64,000 nucleotides of DNA, from contig NC_135241.1 in the NCBI RefSeq assembly GCF_947623445.1, positions 2,792,501 through 2,856,500 on the forward strand, written 5' to 3'. The position numbers and the translations under genes were made by a program. The notes beneath the pieces were generated by a model, which was not told where the DNA came from, ran no database searches, and saw only the letters and a list, made by a program, of their open reading frames with translations. The DNA comes from Clavelina lepadiformis (lineage: Eukaryota; Chordata; Ascidiacea; Aplousobranchia; Clavelinidae). The number at the start of each line of letters is the position of its first letter. Position 1 is the first letter of the stretch. Positions 48,101 to 59,679 of this stretch are shown here, in pieces.

Positions 48101-51100
48101 AAATCTTCTATTTCGATCCGTATTTAGCTGGCAGTTAGACAACACTTAATGCAAACGCTTCCTTAAATTAATCATGTTTTTGTTATAGGATTGCACAAAG
48201 TTTAAATCAAAAATGACAGGCCGTGGACCTTTGCAACGAAATTGGAGGGTAAGTTTGACACTCATTTTTCTTCATACAGACAATTAAAAAATGATGAGGA
48301 CCAGACTTTGTCATGGTCAAAATAGTTTTGATACATATCAAATCTAGCCTCACGGACTCAATATTCTTTCTTAGAAGAGGGGTACAAATGCCGTTATTAC
48401 ATTTGAATTAATCCAGTGTGTACATGCTGGTAACACCAATCTCCAATGTTTAGCAACGACAAAACACTTGTTATATTGTACATTACTAGTTATATTATAC
48501 GTTACTTAAACACTTTATGACTTGTATTCTGAATATTTAGTGTTTTGCTGGTTTTATTGTATCCATTTAATCAGAATTTGCAGAATGTATTGTATCGTTT
48601 CAGGAGACCCATGTTCCAATTATGTGTTCGTACAAGTTGGTTGAGGTGAAATTTGATGTCTGGGGGTTGCAAACCAAAGTAGAAACCTACGTACACAAAG
48701 TAGTAAAGTAAGCCCGTCATTGTTGGCACATTTTTCATACCTATTATGTGCAGCACGGTATGCATCGTTGAAACAAATTCTTGGAATCGTCAACTATTGA
48801 TCATTAGGATATTATAATGTTCTGAAACTTATTTCTAGGTTTATTGAACGTTGAATAACATTTTAACAAACATAATAACGTTTAATGATGAAACGGTTGA
48901 AATAGTCCATGACATTTAGCTTAAATACTCACATAAGGGAAGCGGCAAAGCGCTGTAAAGTTTTATTGGAGATTAAAGTGTAGCATGAGCAATGTTTGTT
49001 TATTGAAGCCATTCTCTTATGAACAAAACTTCTGTGTTATGAGTTATCTCATGGTAGTTTATGACGATATTAAAGTGGCTGATGCGTAGTTTTAAGAAAC
49101 ACGTTTGTTTACATAATTTAAAGGTTTATGTTTCTTTAAACTTTCAGCTCTATTTCTTTAGCTGTACATTGCTAATAAAGTGGTTAAGATTGATCTAACA
49201 TTTTGGCTCACTTTGACTTAAAGTAGCTTGTAGCGATGCATTTATTTAATTGAGATAGGTACAAATGCTCAACGAAGGCCAAATATCCTTAGTAAACTTT
49301 AACTTACTGCTTTTTTTCTTTCCTTAAACAGGCTGTGAATCTGTTGTTGTACCTGTCGTTTTAAGGTCACTCCAGGTCATGCTCATATTATATAACCTCT
49401 TAGAAAGTTTTTAAAAACGTTATCACTACAGAATCGGTGAACACTGCTGATTGTGATTTTGCAGACGTCATTTCTTATTGAACTAGACAAGTGTTTTTTC
49501 TCTACTTGCATGCAACAATTCCTTTACATTCAGTGATATATCATTGAGCTTAAAGGGATTTAGTTAAGATACTTTTGTTAACCCATACATGTGCACTTGT
49601 ACATAAGTGATTAGTGTATGGTATTATTCATGCTGGGTTTACGTAAATGGCAGCAACTTGTGTTTCAATATCTAAGATAGCTGAATCCAATGAGAGTTTT
49701 ACTTCCAAGACAACACAGCTGCATAAGCAAGGCCTTGTGGTCAAGTTTAAGATGAAAAAGTTATTACTAATTAACATATAGATAACTAACAACATCTAGA
49801 AGTCAGTTTAAAAGATTAATCAAAAAATCTTTGGTCATGGTCATACACTCAATTAATCCAGTGCAAGATTGCATACAGTTGGCCAGAGGTGTTGTTCACG
49901 CCATATAAAGGTTCTTGAAACGTCCTTTTATAAATCATTAGTCTGTCAGGTTTTGTGTTTGTACGAGCTAATCATCATCATTTTCTACCAGTCATCTCAT
50001 GCTAGGCAACCTGGGCTATTTCAAAATAAGGTCAGATTAGAGTGCGTCAGACACCTTTTTCACTTAGTTGTAATCATTATTAAAATTGTTAATCATTAGC
50101 TTAATTATCAACCATAAGATATTAACTAAATATTTCTTGGTGCATTCATGTTTACAATGTAAACAGACCCCATGCTGCAAATTGCTATGTTTCTTGCAGG
50201 AAATGTTTGTTGTGGTCTTTTCTTACGTGTACCCTTTAACAAGCGGTTATTTGATTCAGTTTGCTATAAATAGAACTCTCTAGAACCACGATTGAATAAA
50301 AGACTTGGCTAAGAAACACATGTTGTGGTTTTATTGATGAGTAGAAAGGGGGAAACAAAATTAAAAACACGATTAAGCTTTCTATTTAAGGGGAATGTAT
50401 CTAATTATTCTCTGCAATATGTGAGGTTGGTGGAAGATTTAAAAGAAATGGTTTTAGTTGGGAAAAAGTTTCTTGCACCTGCACATTGGCACAGGTGCAA
50501 AAAAATTGCTAATGATTGCTTTAGGGCACTTTTACTTGGTTAAATTTATCATCATTTTGTATCATTTAAATTGTTTTCATCTAAAATGGTTAATTCTTTC
50601 CACAATTTTTGAAAAAAAAACATATTGAGCACAATGTCCATTACCTTTATTTGTATTGTGCGGCATAAGTATCACTTCAGTTCCAAAATAGTAAAGTATG
50701 AAATAAATATAAATTACCTGTGGCTTTTTTACAATACATACCTCAAATGTCTATTTGGATGCCATGCTGAAGACCAAGAAAGGAACAAAGACAAAGTAGT
50801 AAATTATAATATGTGTTTCTAGAATAGGTTCAAAGTCCTACGAATTTGAAAGCATCAACAGATTTTGTGCTGCTCCTATGGCATTTGATTTTATTCTTTT
50901 ATTGACTTAACTGCAACCTTGGTTCTTTTCATTCCTTTACATTCAATGTCATTACACAGTTCTATTTCAGCGGGGACCAATTTTATTTTAAGTATAATAT
51001 TCCCTATTTTTATCTTATGCTGGTTTTATCAGAAATCTTGGTGCGGTGGAAATTTATTTAGATCATAATTTTTGTATCCCTTGTCAAACCATCAATGTTT

Positions 51101-52042
51101 AATATACTTCTGTTGTGCAAATGTTTTTTCATCTGTCAGCAGCGAATGTTTTGTGTTTTATGACAACCCATTAAATTTTAATACACTTTGTAGAATAAAT
51201 ATTTCAAATGTAAGCAGTGAATATTTTTTATTTTTTTTATATCTACTTTCGCAAAAACTTCCCTGTGTTCTTGCAATCATGCCAGAAGCAGTTTTAAGAT
51301 AATAAGATAACATTTTTGGGATTCTTTTAGAGATATACTGCTGCTGGGTCATCGGCAAGCATTCGCCTGGATTGACCTTTGGTATGGTAAGTGCTGTCAG
51401 CATTTATATTTTAATTAATTTTACAATATTAATATTGTTTACATTTACATACGTAAAATATATACACAAAATAAAAAATTAAATTTTTAATTCCATAAAA
51501 ATTTGATTTAAAATCGACATATTATATATCACTACTGTGCTGTGTTTTCCTATAGTTATTGTTTTAAAAAGTCAAATCACAGGAACTTTGCCCAAATCAT
51601 ATAGGCCTTCTTCTATCGTAAACTTTTACTGTACATTCTATTGTAGATATGTCATTCGACAACATACGGCAATACGAGAATGAAATACAGACAGCAACCA
51701 ACAAAAAAGTCCGAGCGAATAGGTCGATGTCACGTTCAAAATGTAAGTGTTACATTTCATAGTCATCATATGTTGTACATTGACATAGTTGGCTGACCTA
51801 TATTTCAACAAATAGATTATGTAACTAAATTCCTTGACTGGGGATTAAATAAAGTTAAGCCAGACCTTAAACCTAAAAGAATTCTTCAGCATCCTCGAGT
51901 ACCAGCTCAGCACATGCTGAAGAAACGAATAATGGAGGAACCTCGCAGAGATAAACCAACTTTCTTCACTTCCGAGAATAGAAGTTTTGCTTCTTGCATT
52001 TACCATATCTTTTGTATGTTGAATACTGTGTTTTTTTGGTGA
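45192..52042 (+). CDS. PITPNC1: Cytoplasmic phosphatidylinositol transfer protein 1 (RdgB-beta type)
   Basis: The eleven exons are 45192-45239, 46156-46304, 46460-46545, 46709-46716, 46946-47032, 47212-47313, 48189-48248, 48604-48707, 51331-51386, 51647-51742 and 51816-52042. They join in one frame to 340 aa (human PITPNC1 is 332). The START-like lipid-binding fold runs through almost the whole protein: [96 protein letters not shown] and [14 protein letters not shown]. These match PITPNC1 better than PITPNA/B. The C-terminal ~100 residues are divergent. The family carries phosphatidylinositol and phosphatidic acid between membranes in the cytosol. Exon 4 has only 8 nt, and intron 8 contains a dispersed repeat. 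Confidence 0.93.
50082..50523. repeat. Dispersed ~440 bp repeat, copy 2
   Basis: Same orientation and sequence as 7988-8430, including the TATAAATAGA and AATAAAAGACTT motifs. It lies in intron 8 of the PITPNC1 gene. Confidence 0.85.
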
Positions 52043-53588
52043 TACGTTACATCTGAAATATCTTTTTTATGCTGGTATGTTAGTGTTATGAGAGAATGAT
52101 TTCCATTGCCGAGGTGTATATGTTTCAGTCGATATTGTGTCCTGCTTCTTTTGTCAGCTATGTTTTGTTTTCAGCTGTGCAGTATCTTCCCTTATGCTAT
52201 TCTGCATAGAGAAATGGTAAGAAAACTGATGGTTGGACTTCTCAAATTACTACAGACTTGTAAATTTATGCTAAAACGTTGCCGTTTTACAAATCTCTGC
52301 CAAGCATGTGTATTAGGTTGATGTTAGAGCAGTCTGACACCTGCCATATTCTTGACCATAACATCTGTCTTATCCATATGCTCTGCCACCGCTTTGGTGC
52401 AAAGTCAATTAGTTGTGCAATATGAAAAAGCTTAGAGAATGTTTCGTTTTATATTGCATATTAACTGCAATTGGAGCAAAATTTACCTCTGTTTGAACAA
52501 GTTTTCACATGATGACATGCATATGTCGTTCAGTTAATCTTGTATCATTTTGACCATTTTGCTATTTGTGATTGTTCTCACATGTTTTGTGATAACCAAA
52601 GATGCCTTATTGTGATTTACGTGATGTTACTTTCGACTAAGCACACCTAGTTTTTTCTGTGCTTGTTGTAATTTGTCTTTGCATTGTGATATGACCTTGG
52701 TCATTTTGCGATAGAGAACAAAGTGATTTTGTGATATGATTTGTCACAAAATTACAATTCAGTGTTTATTTCATATACTGAAAAATTAGGCGTCAAGCAC
52801 TGTGTGGTGTCATTTTTTGCTTATTCACCGTTTGAAAAGTTGTGATTAAAATATTGCAAAATAAAATGTTGTGAATGTAACATCTTTGAATTTGTGAATA
52901 TTGGAAGCATGTTTGTAAATTGAAAGTCATGCCAGTTAGAATTTCAGGTGTAATGTTTTTATTTCTAGTTTGACAGCTACTGTAAATGTTTTAGAATAAT
53001 TTTTTATTGTCCGTGGTGTAAAATCAATTGTAAGAACGTTCTGGCACAATTGAGTAGAAGACCAATGGTTTTTTAAGATTTCTATAATTGACGTCAATGG
53101 TTTCCTTGGAAGAAAGAAACCAGAAATCCTGTAAATTATATTGAGACAATTATCTAATACACCATGGGAAGTTGTAAGAAGTGACCACCAATACAGAAGG
53201 ATAGGAACAATATCACGTCCAATACTTAGCTGTAATATTCTGCAATGACTCATTTTATTTACAACAATAAACATAACTTCACCTTCACAGAGTAATTTAT
53301 ACAAACTACGAGTTTCTATAACTTTCCAAAAGGATAACACTCCACAAACTGTCCAAATGTATTCAAAAGTATCACAGCAAAAATGATGAATTTTATTCAA
53401 GTAATGCCTGTAAACAGCAACTATGTTTCGAAAAACGAGCCATTAGGAAAATCATTCTATATTATAGATGTATGCGATGATGAAGATATGTCTTTTGTAG
53501 AAAAAGCACTCCAAATTGCCTTGAAGTCTTTCAAGAATAACAGATTAAAAAGACCACGTAGTAACTTAGCCTTCATCCGAACTGGCTG
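52043..53588. other. 3' flank between two convergent genes
   Basis: An AATAAA at about 52860 could end the PITPNC1 transcript. A 154-codon minus-strand open stretch (52936-53400) has no recognised domain and no splice-consistent partners, so it is not called as a gene. Confidence 0.45.
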
Positions 53589-55190
53589 CTATCTTCTTGT
53601 AACTGAAAGAAAAAATTATTTATGAATAATTGTTGTGCTGCAGCGATATATAAATATTGCTGGTATAATTTACATGTCAGTTACATCGATATGATTTAAA
53701 CAATGGAATGCATACAATTAATTTATTTAAAATGATTGTCACCTTTAGCAAAACGTTTAAAGTTTTCATGCTTCAGCTGCTTTGAATTAATGCGCCGAAT
53801 TCTCCCCTTATATAAATGTCGTTCCTTAAAATTTGCGACGGTCTCGTCTGGTTGTTTGACAAACCTCTTTGTTTTCGAGATTTCCGTGTACATTTCATGT
53901 TCATCGTTTTCCTCTTCACAGCTTCTAAAAAAACGTTTGTACTAATACAGTTTACGGTATCATAACAAAATGTTAATCCTCGGACTGAGGAACTTTAACT
54001 CGGCAATATTCCTCACGAATCAATTACAGAGCTTCTATGTGTGCATTTTCCAATGGATGCGTTTTCTGTTTGTTTTAAGTGGTCTTGCCCATATTTGGAC
54101 CTGTTCACCACAACCGATGAACAGAAGGAAGCATCGTTAAAGCCTTGCTTAAGGGCATTGCAATGATAGTGCCGCTGGGTTTCGAACTCGGCTTGATAGT
54201 GCCGCCGGGTTTCAAACTCGGGTTCCCATCATTTCAAACCCGGCACCCTACCAGCTCCACTACTGAGCCAACATGTGTGCAACCAGAAACGACTATTTAC
54301 TGCATATGCATCATTTCATCGTGTAAATTAAATGACATTATAATGTGATAATTAGAAAGCGCAACTTTATTTTGCACCTACATTTCTGCATTATCCTCTT
54401 TCTCTGGTGACAAATGTTGTTCTTCAAACATTCGTTTCCTGGCCTGTTTGCGCTTTATGGACTCATCAGCTTGTGTTAGGATATCAAGAGATATTGTTTT
54501 CTGTTTCTGTCAAACAAAAAGTTTTAAAATATTGACAGAAATAATATTGTGATGAGAAAGCATCTATGAAAACACCTACCTTCTGTTTAATATTTCTCAT
54601 CTCGTGCAATTGTCGGAGCATCTTTTGTTCCTCTTTATCTCTGTATTATAGAAAATAAATTAAAGTGTTGAAAAATATTTGCAGTGGTCTGATCTAACAC
54701 ATGTCTGCATGCAATCTTTATGTGCGCAGATGCATTTCAAACGGTAATAATGACCTAACATAATCCCGCTATCTAATTCCTAAATTCTAAAGAACTTCTA
54801 TTCAACATGTAAACATCAAGTTTATCAAGAATCAACTAAGATAAACATTAGTAGTTTGAAAATAGGCCAATGTGGTGGTTCTCTATGCCAAGCAGTCCTA
54901 CCGTGCAAACTGCTTAGCAAATGCACTGTCACACGTGTTTATTATGCATACGACTGATTTATTTGCAGTCGGAAACACTATGATATAATACCAGTATAAC
55001 GTAAGTCTATCAGTTCCCATGTATAAATTTCGATTTAAGAGCTTGTTAGCTTATAAAAAAACTTAAACTTAAGCCTATACCTTTGTAAAACATCTTTCAC
55101 AGATTTTATACTTTTCAAAGCATTTTGTTTGCTTTTGGTGAAGGAAATATCAGAAGGCGCTTCATCATCAGAATCTGAGGACATTGCCAT
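53589..55190 (-). CDS. Small basic protein, probably nucleolar (NOL7-like)
   Basis: The five exons are 55190-55081, 54640-54580, 54506-54382, 53924-53743 and 53602-53589, all with GT-AG borders and matching phases, giving 163 aa. The N-terminus is acidic and Ser-rich (SSDSDDEAPSDISFTKSK), like the DDEAPEELTF region of vertebrate NOL7. A Lys/Arg/Glu-rich helix follows (KRKQARKRMFEEQ), then VANFKERHLYKGRIRRINSK, which resembles the NOL7 stretch before its C-terminal domain. The classic C-terminal NUC129 block is not visible, so the assignment is tentative. The last exon is only 14 nt. Reading on past the exon 4 donor instead gives a similar length and a stop. A role in rRNA processing would follow only if it is NOL7. 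The ATG is 9 nt behind a CATAG acceptor. Confidence 0.5.
54140..54270 (-). mobile_element. tRNA-derived SINE in intron 3 of the NOL7-like gene
   Basis: On the minus strand the sequence starts TGGCTCAGTAGTGG, a good A-box, and goes on to GAGTTTGAAACCCGGC and again GAGTTCGAAACCC, two B-box-like copies. It looks like a tRNA-derived SINE head with a duplicated B-box region. The tail was not resolved. Confidence 0.65.
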
Positions 55191-55626
55191 GATAGCTTCT
55201 ATGAAGTTAAATCAAGCCAGAATTAATGTTTCAAATTCAAAGTTAACACTGTAACACGTCAGCTGTCTGGTAGCCAGCCACAATTTCACCTGAAAAAATT
55301 GTATGTTCAAAATTTAAAAAAACTAAAATTAATAACAATAACTTTCATGCAGTAATCTTAATTAATTTAGTCTAGTGTTAGCCGTTTTTTAACCATGTCA
55401 CTAAGTGCATCTTTACATGCCTTTGTATAAGCTTATTTGTAGCCTAATGACCCGATACTGCTTCAGTATCCAGCTTTGTATAACTTATTACATATGTTTG
55501 TGAGCACTATTTTGTTGTTGTAATTTTTTCAACTCATTTAGACCATTGCAAGTTGGGTTTAGCAACCGTGCTAACCATCATTCATTTTTAACATTTGTTT
55601 ACATCATTCTTGCAAGCTAATAAGCT
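55191..55626. other. Upstream flank of the NOL7-like gene
   Basis: No recognisable feature except the acceptor-like TTAACTTCATAG just before the start codon. Confidence 0.4.
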
Positions 55627-55987
55627 CAGTGTTGTAATGACTCAAGTCATTGGCTTGACTCGAGTCACGTTTTTGATAACTCGACTTGACGTGAGTCAGA
55701 GTCCTATGACTTGAGTAAGGTTATGACGATTGTGAGGGCTAAAAAGAAAACTTTACAAAAACAGATAATTTTCAAAAAAATTACAACCCTTTGTAGAAGG
55801 TATCAACCAGACTAATTTGTGGATAGTTCTGCAGTTATGACCTTATACTTATAGTAACCAATTTAACACAACGCATAATGTGACGTCAAAATAGTTTAAT
55901 TATGTTAAAGGCATTGACCTGACTTGACTCGAGTCACAACTTAAATGGACTTGAGTTATCACTCAAAATGAATTGTTAACAACCCTG
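55627..55987. mobile_element. Probable hAT-type MITE with TGACTCGAGTCA motifs
   Basis: The ends CAGTGTTGTAA and TTAACAACCCTG are near-inverse. Inside both ends are clusters of GACTTGACTCGAGTCA and ACTTGAGT. The flanks share only an imperfect AAGCT stretch, so the target duplication is doubtful. Similar motifs occur at 18110-18545. Confidence 0.5.
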
Positions 55988-56147
55988 ACAAGCTTTCTAG
56001 CATTGCTGCTTTTTCCCTGCACATCGTTCGCTGGTGGAATTGTTATTTTAGCACGCTATAATGGTAACCATTTTATTTTTTGTTACCCTACAAATCGGAG
56101 TAAAAGTTAGTGTCTCCATTTTTTAGAGAGAGCTGATTGTCCTAGTG

Positions 56148-56339
56148 CAGGGGTTCTTAAAGTATGGGTCGCGACCCAAACATGGGTCGCGGAGGGTCAG
56201 AAAATGGGTCGCGACATAGGTTAATATAATATAATATAGGTCTATAGGACATTAAAATGGGTCGCGACATAGGTTTGGGTCGTGAGGTGATCATGAAACT
56301 CAGATTTGGGTCGCGCTCAAAAAAGTTTAAGAACCGCTG
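56148..56339. mobile_element. Short hAT-type MITE
   Basis: The ends CAGGGGTTCTTAAA and TTTAAGAACCGCTG are flanked by the perfect 8 bp duplication TCCTAGTG (56140-56147 and 56340-56347). The interior consists largely of GGGTCGCGACC-type palindromic motifs. Confidence 0.92.
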
Positions 56340-56432
56340 TCCTAGTGTGCAATGTCGTTTTGGAAAAAAAATCTCCGGTGTACTCTTGCCACAATTTGCT
56401 ATCTGGAACACAGACAATGACAAAAAATTAAC

Positions 56433-56534
56433 GGGTCTAGTGCAGAACTACACAACCGCGTGATGCATTTGTATACTAGACCCCTACTACCCAAATTGTG
56501 ACGTCACTTAGGTGTGCACTTCTGCACTAGACCC
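56433..56534. mobile_element. 102 bp MITE with GGGTCTAGTGCAGA ends
   Basis: The ends GGGTCTAGTGCAGA and TCTGCACTAGACCC are inverse. Flanks AAATTAAC and AAATCAAC form an 8 bp duplication with one difference, suggesting hAT. It belongs to the same family as 32314-32448. Confidence 0.75.
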
Positions 56535-56542
56535 AAATCAAC

Positions 56543-59500
56543 GATACAGAAAAAGCTACAATGAGAAAATACAATAACCAAAGTTAATTTTTGTATACCC
56601 TTTCTTTTAAATTAATTTTAAGAATGGACTGCTTTCCCTACTTACTGCGAAACTTTTACTTTTTGACACAACATGCATAAAATAAAGAAACCACGTTTTT
56701 ACCGTTTACTGTTTACTACCCTAGAATAGAGCAAGTTAGACTAGCATGGCGGGTGATCACAGTTTGGGGAATAACCTTTTTCAAAAAAATTTAATTTTCC
56801 ATTAACTTAGATCTTGGGGTAAAATGTTCAACAGCGGTTTATGAAGAAGTTTATATTCCAGTATGTTACATGCTAGCCAGGAATGGCAGAAAAACGTGCT
56901 TTGTTAATGAATTCATATTGCTATGCCATAAATTTTTTATCTGTAAAGTGTTAGTTATCATCAGCAAGTCAATACCAATTACCACCATATTCATTCAACA
57001 CGTTAAACTTGTTGATTTTTGTTACATTTTTTGGAGCATTAGCAAAATTTATTAGCAACTAGAATTGTTTCTTGTCCCCACCCCGCTAATGATGGGGTCG
57101 TGCGCTCAAGTCACCAGTGCGTTAAAGTGACCAATAAACTAATTAGATTTAAAAATAGTGACATTGTTTGTTAGATCGTTGATTTAGATGAGTAGCTTAT
57201 GTCTCTATGGTTATATTTTTATGCCATTCTGTCTAGTTATCCAAAATATCTTGAAAGTTGTATAGTATGACCGCCATCTTTTATTTCATAATAGTCTTTG
57301 TCTTATCACAAAAAAGTGTGCGGGTGACAAATTGCTTTCTTGTTTTAATCTTAATTAATTGAGTGTTTGAAAACGCATGTAGGTGGGCAAAAATACTTCT
57401 CCTTTTTCAGACGTACGCAAGATTAAAAATGAATTGAGAATCACTTTTTTACGGTACAGTTTCCTTTCATAGAACACTGTTTCAGTCCGTAAGTCCTGAA
57501 CAAAGCGGATCGGTGTTTTTTGTAGAACTACCTTTTAAACCTTAAATAAGGACAGATTGAACCTGGTTTAATTCAAGCTAATGCTATGACATAACTTATG
57601 CACAAACTTACATACAACTTCTTTGGGTATATAATTTTATTATGTAAATAATGTGCAATAAGAATGACTGAGTTATTTGTAACAAGTAACATACAATAAC
57701 TTATACCTCGTTGGTGTTCAGTGAGCACAGAGGTGTAAAAACGCGATAATTCGGCGTGTACGATTTTTATCAAACATTACAAGTCTCAAACGAAACGTTT
57801 TGTGCCAGACATTTAACATATGACTGTGATTACGTACAACACACAGAATATTTTAGTGCAACAGCACTCTACCAATAGTCAAGTCAATAGTCACTTCAAG
57901 CACTTTACTTTGGTTATGGAGAGACGTTCATCACTCACGGTTTTCCCCCTTGTTCTGTTAAATCCGTTTGAAAATCAACGGTGCTATTTTTTGATGGATT
58001 GAAATCAACCGTCGCGCTACCTTCGTAATGCCCTTGGGCAAGGCATGAACGACGCTTGCTCCTGTTCAGTGGTCCTGGTGAAAAGTTCCAAATTCGGGCA
58101 ATACGTTATACAAAAAGTAAAACAACAAAAAATGTTTGACAATCGGAAATTGCACAAAGGCTAACTCGGTTTGAGCGAAGAGGGCTCTTAGAAAAGCATT
58201 TGTTAAAATACGATTGAAACTATCCAGATAAACCAAAGTGTTCTCATCCGTCTTGGCCATAGTTATTGTGCATTTTATACGCACTTTAACACAACAACCG
58301 TATAGCCTATGACCTACCAATAACAATAGATGGAGTGAAGTGAAATTGTTTCATTGTTAATCTCTATCTAGCTTCAACTTTGAGTAAAATAGTTTTATCA
58401 ATCGTAACAACGTTCAAGGTTATAGTTAACTAACGAAGGATCTCCTTCGTTGTGGGTGAAATATTGACGATTCTGTCAGTTGATATAACAGTAATATTTT
58501 TGACGTAATTTCAACGTTTATGTGCTTTAATTTCATTACTTTTAAGCGAAAAATAAGTGTGCCAAATGCCTCAACGTTATTTGACATCTTCACTACATGC
58601 CTTGCACAGTGTCCGGGATGCACGTTGAAAAAGATAAAAATAAAAGCTAAGTGGCTATTTCGCTGTATGTAGATCACGCAGCCTGTTGTTAAAGATTGGC
58701 GGTTAAGTAAGGGGAATAGTTTAGCAAAAAGTCGATTTTAGCTATTTAGACTTGAAGGTAGGTTTAGGTTACCATGTTATGACATTTAGATTAGGTTAGC
58801 AAAGAATGTAAAAATTCGCTTCGAGCAGACGATTTTTCCCGGCAAAAATAGTGACAGCCAAAAGAAACAAGATCTCAACAAGGGAAGACACGCGCCACTT
58901 GCTGCGTTGCGGGATTCAAAATAGGAGATATTATCTATAAATGCAACTGCAATAATACCGAACAAATTTTCAATTTAAAATTAAAAGTGTACATTGATGA
59001 CGAAAAATTGTGAATTAACTGAACTTACAAATTGACAAAAAATATCAAATGTAATGTTCAGCATCCTTATCAGCGCAACCTTAACAAAGCACGATAAAAT
59101 ACCGGATGTCTAAGCATGGGCAGCAAGCATATTAACAGCCATGATTTAGCAATGTTTGTAAATGTGCTCTACTAAAGATATCCATGCGCGACGAAAGTAG
59201 ACAAATCACCACCCCTGGGTCAGCACCTTTTCAGAAAAACTCAATAACGTTTCACTTTATCACAAGTATAGCGGTAAATAGGACAACACGAAATAAAACT
59301 AAAAACTTTATATGAATAGGAAATTTAGTTCAGCGGTTATTGACGTGATAATCAATGCAGATTGAATGAGAAACTAATTTAGGTTCACGCTAAACGACGC
59401 TGCCGAATAAAGTTTAATTCAGTTGCGCAAAAGTGCTACTCGTTATTCTGCGATAGAAACAGAATTTTCTATGTACATCTCTCAGTGATTAGATTTTGAC

Positions 59501-59679
59501 ATATTTTGTCGCTCAAGTCCTGTTTACGAAAAAATAGCCATATTTCATGTAAAATTTCTGTATGGACGTCTTGCATATAATTACTTGATGAAAGAGTCTT
59601 CATTCCGTTCCAACCTGACCTGTGCAAGCATTTTCATTGAAGCTTATTATCGCATTCCACAGCGTGTTGCTGTAACAGT
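56543..59679. other. Intergenic sequence, nothing recognised
   Basis: Three kilobases of AT-rich DNA. All open stretches are under 90 codons, without domains or splice-consistent partners. No repeat shared with the rest of the window was noticed. Confidence 0.45.

Noticed and set aside
52936..53400. A 154-codon minus-strand open stretch downstream of PITPNC1
   Set aside because: No recognisable domain, odd composition, and no splice sites that connect it to the neighbouring minus-strand gene in frame.
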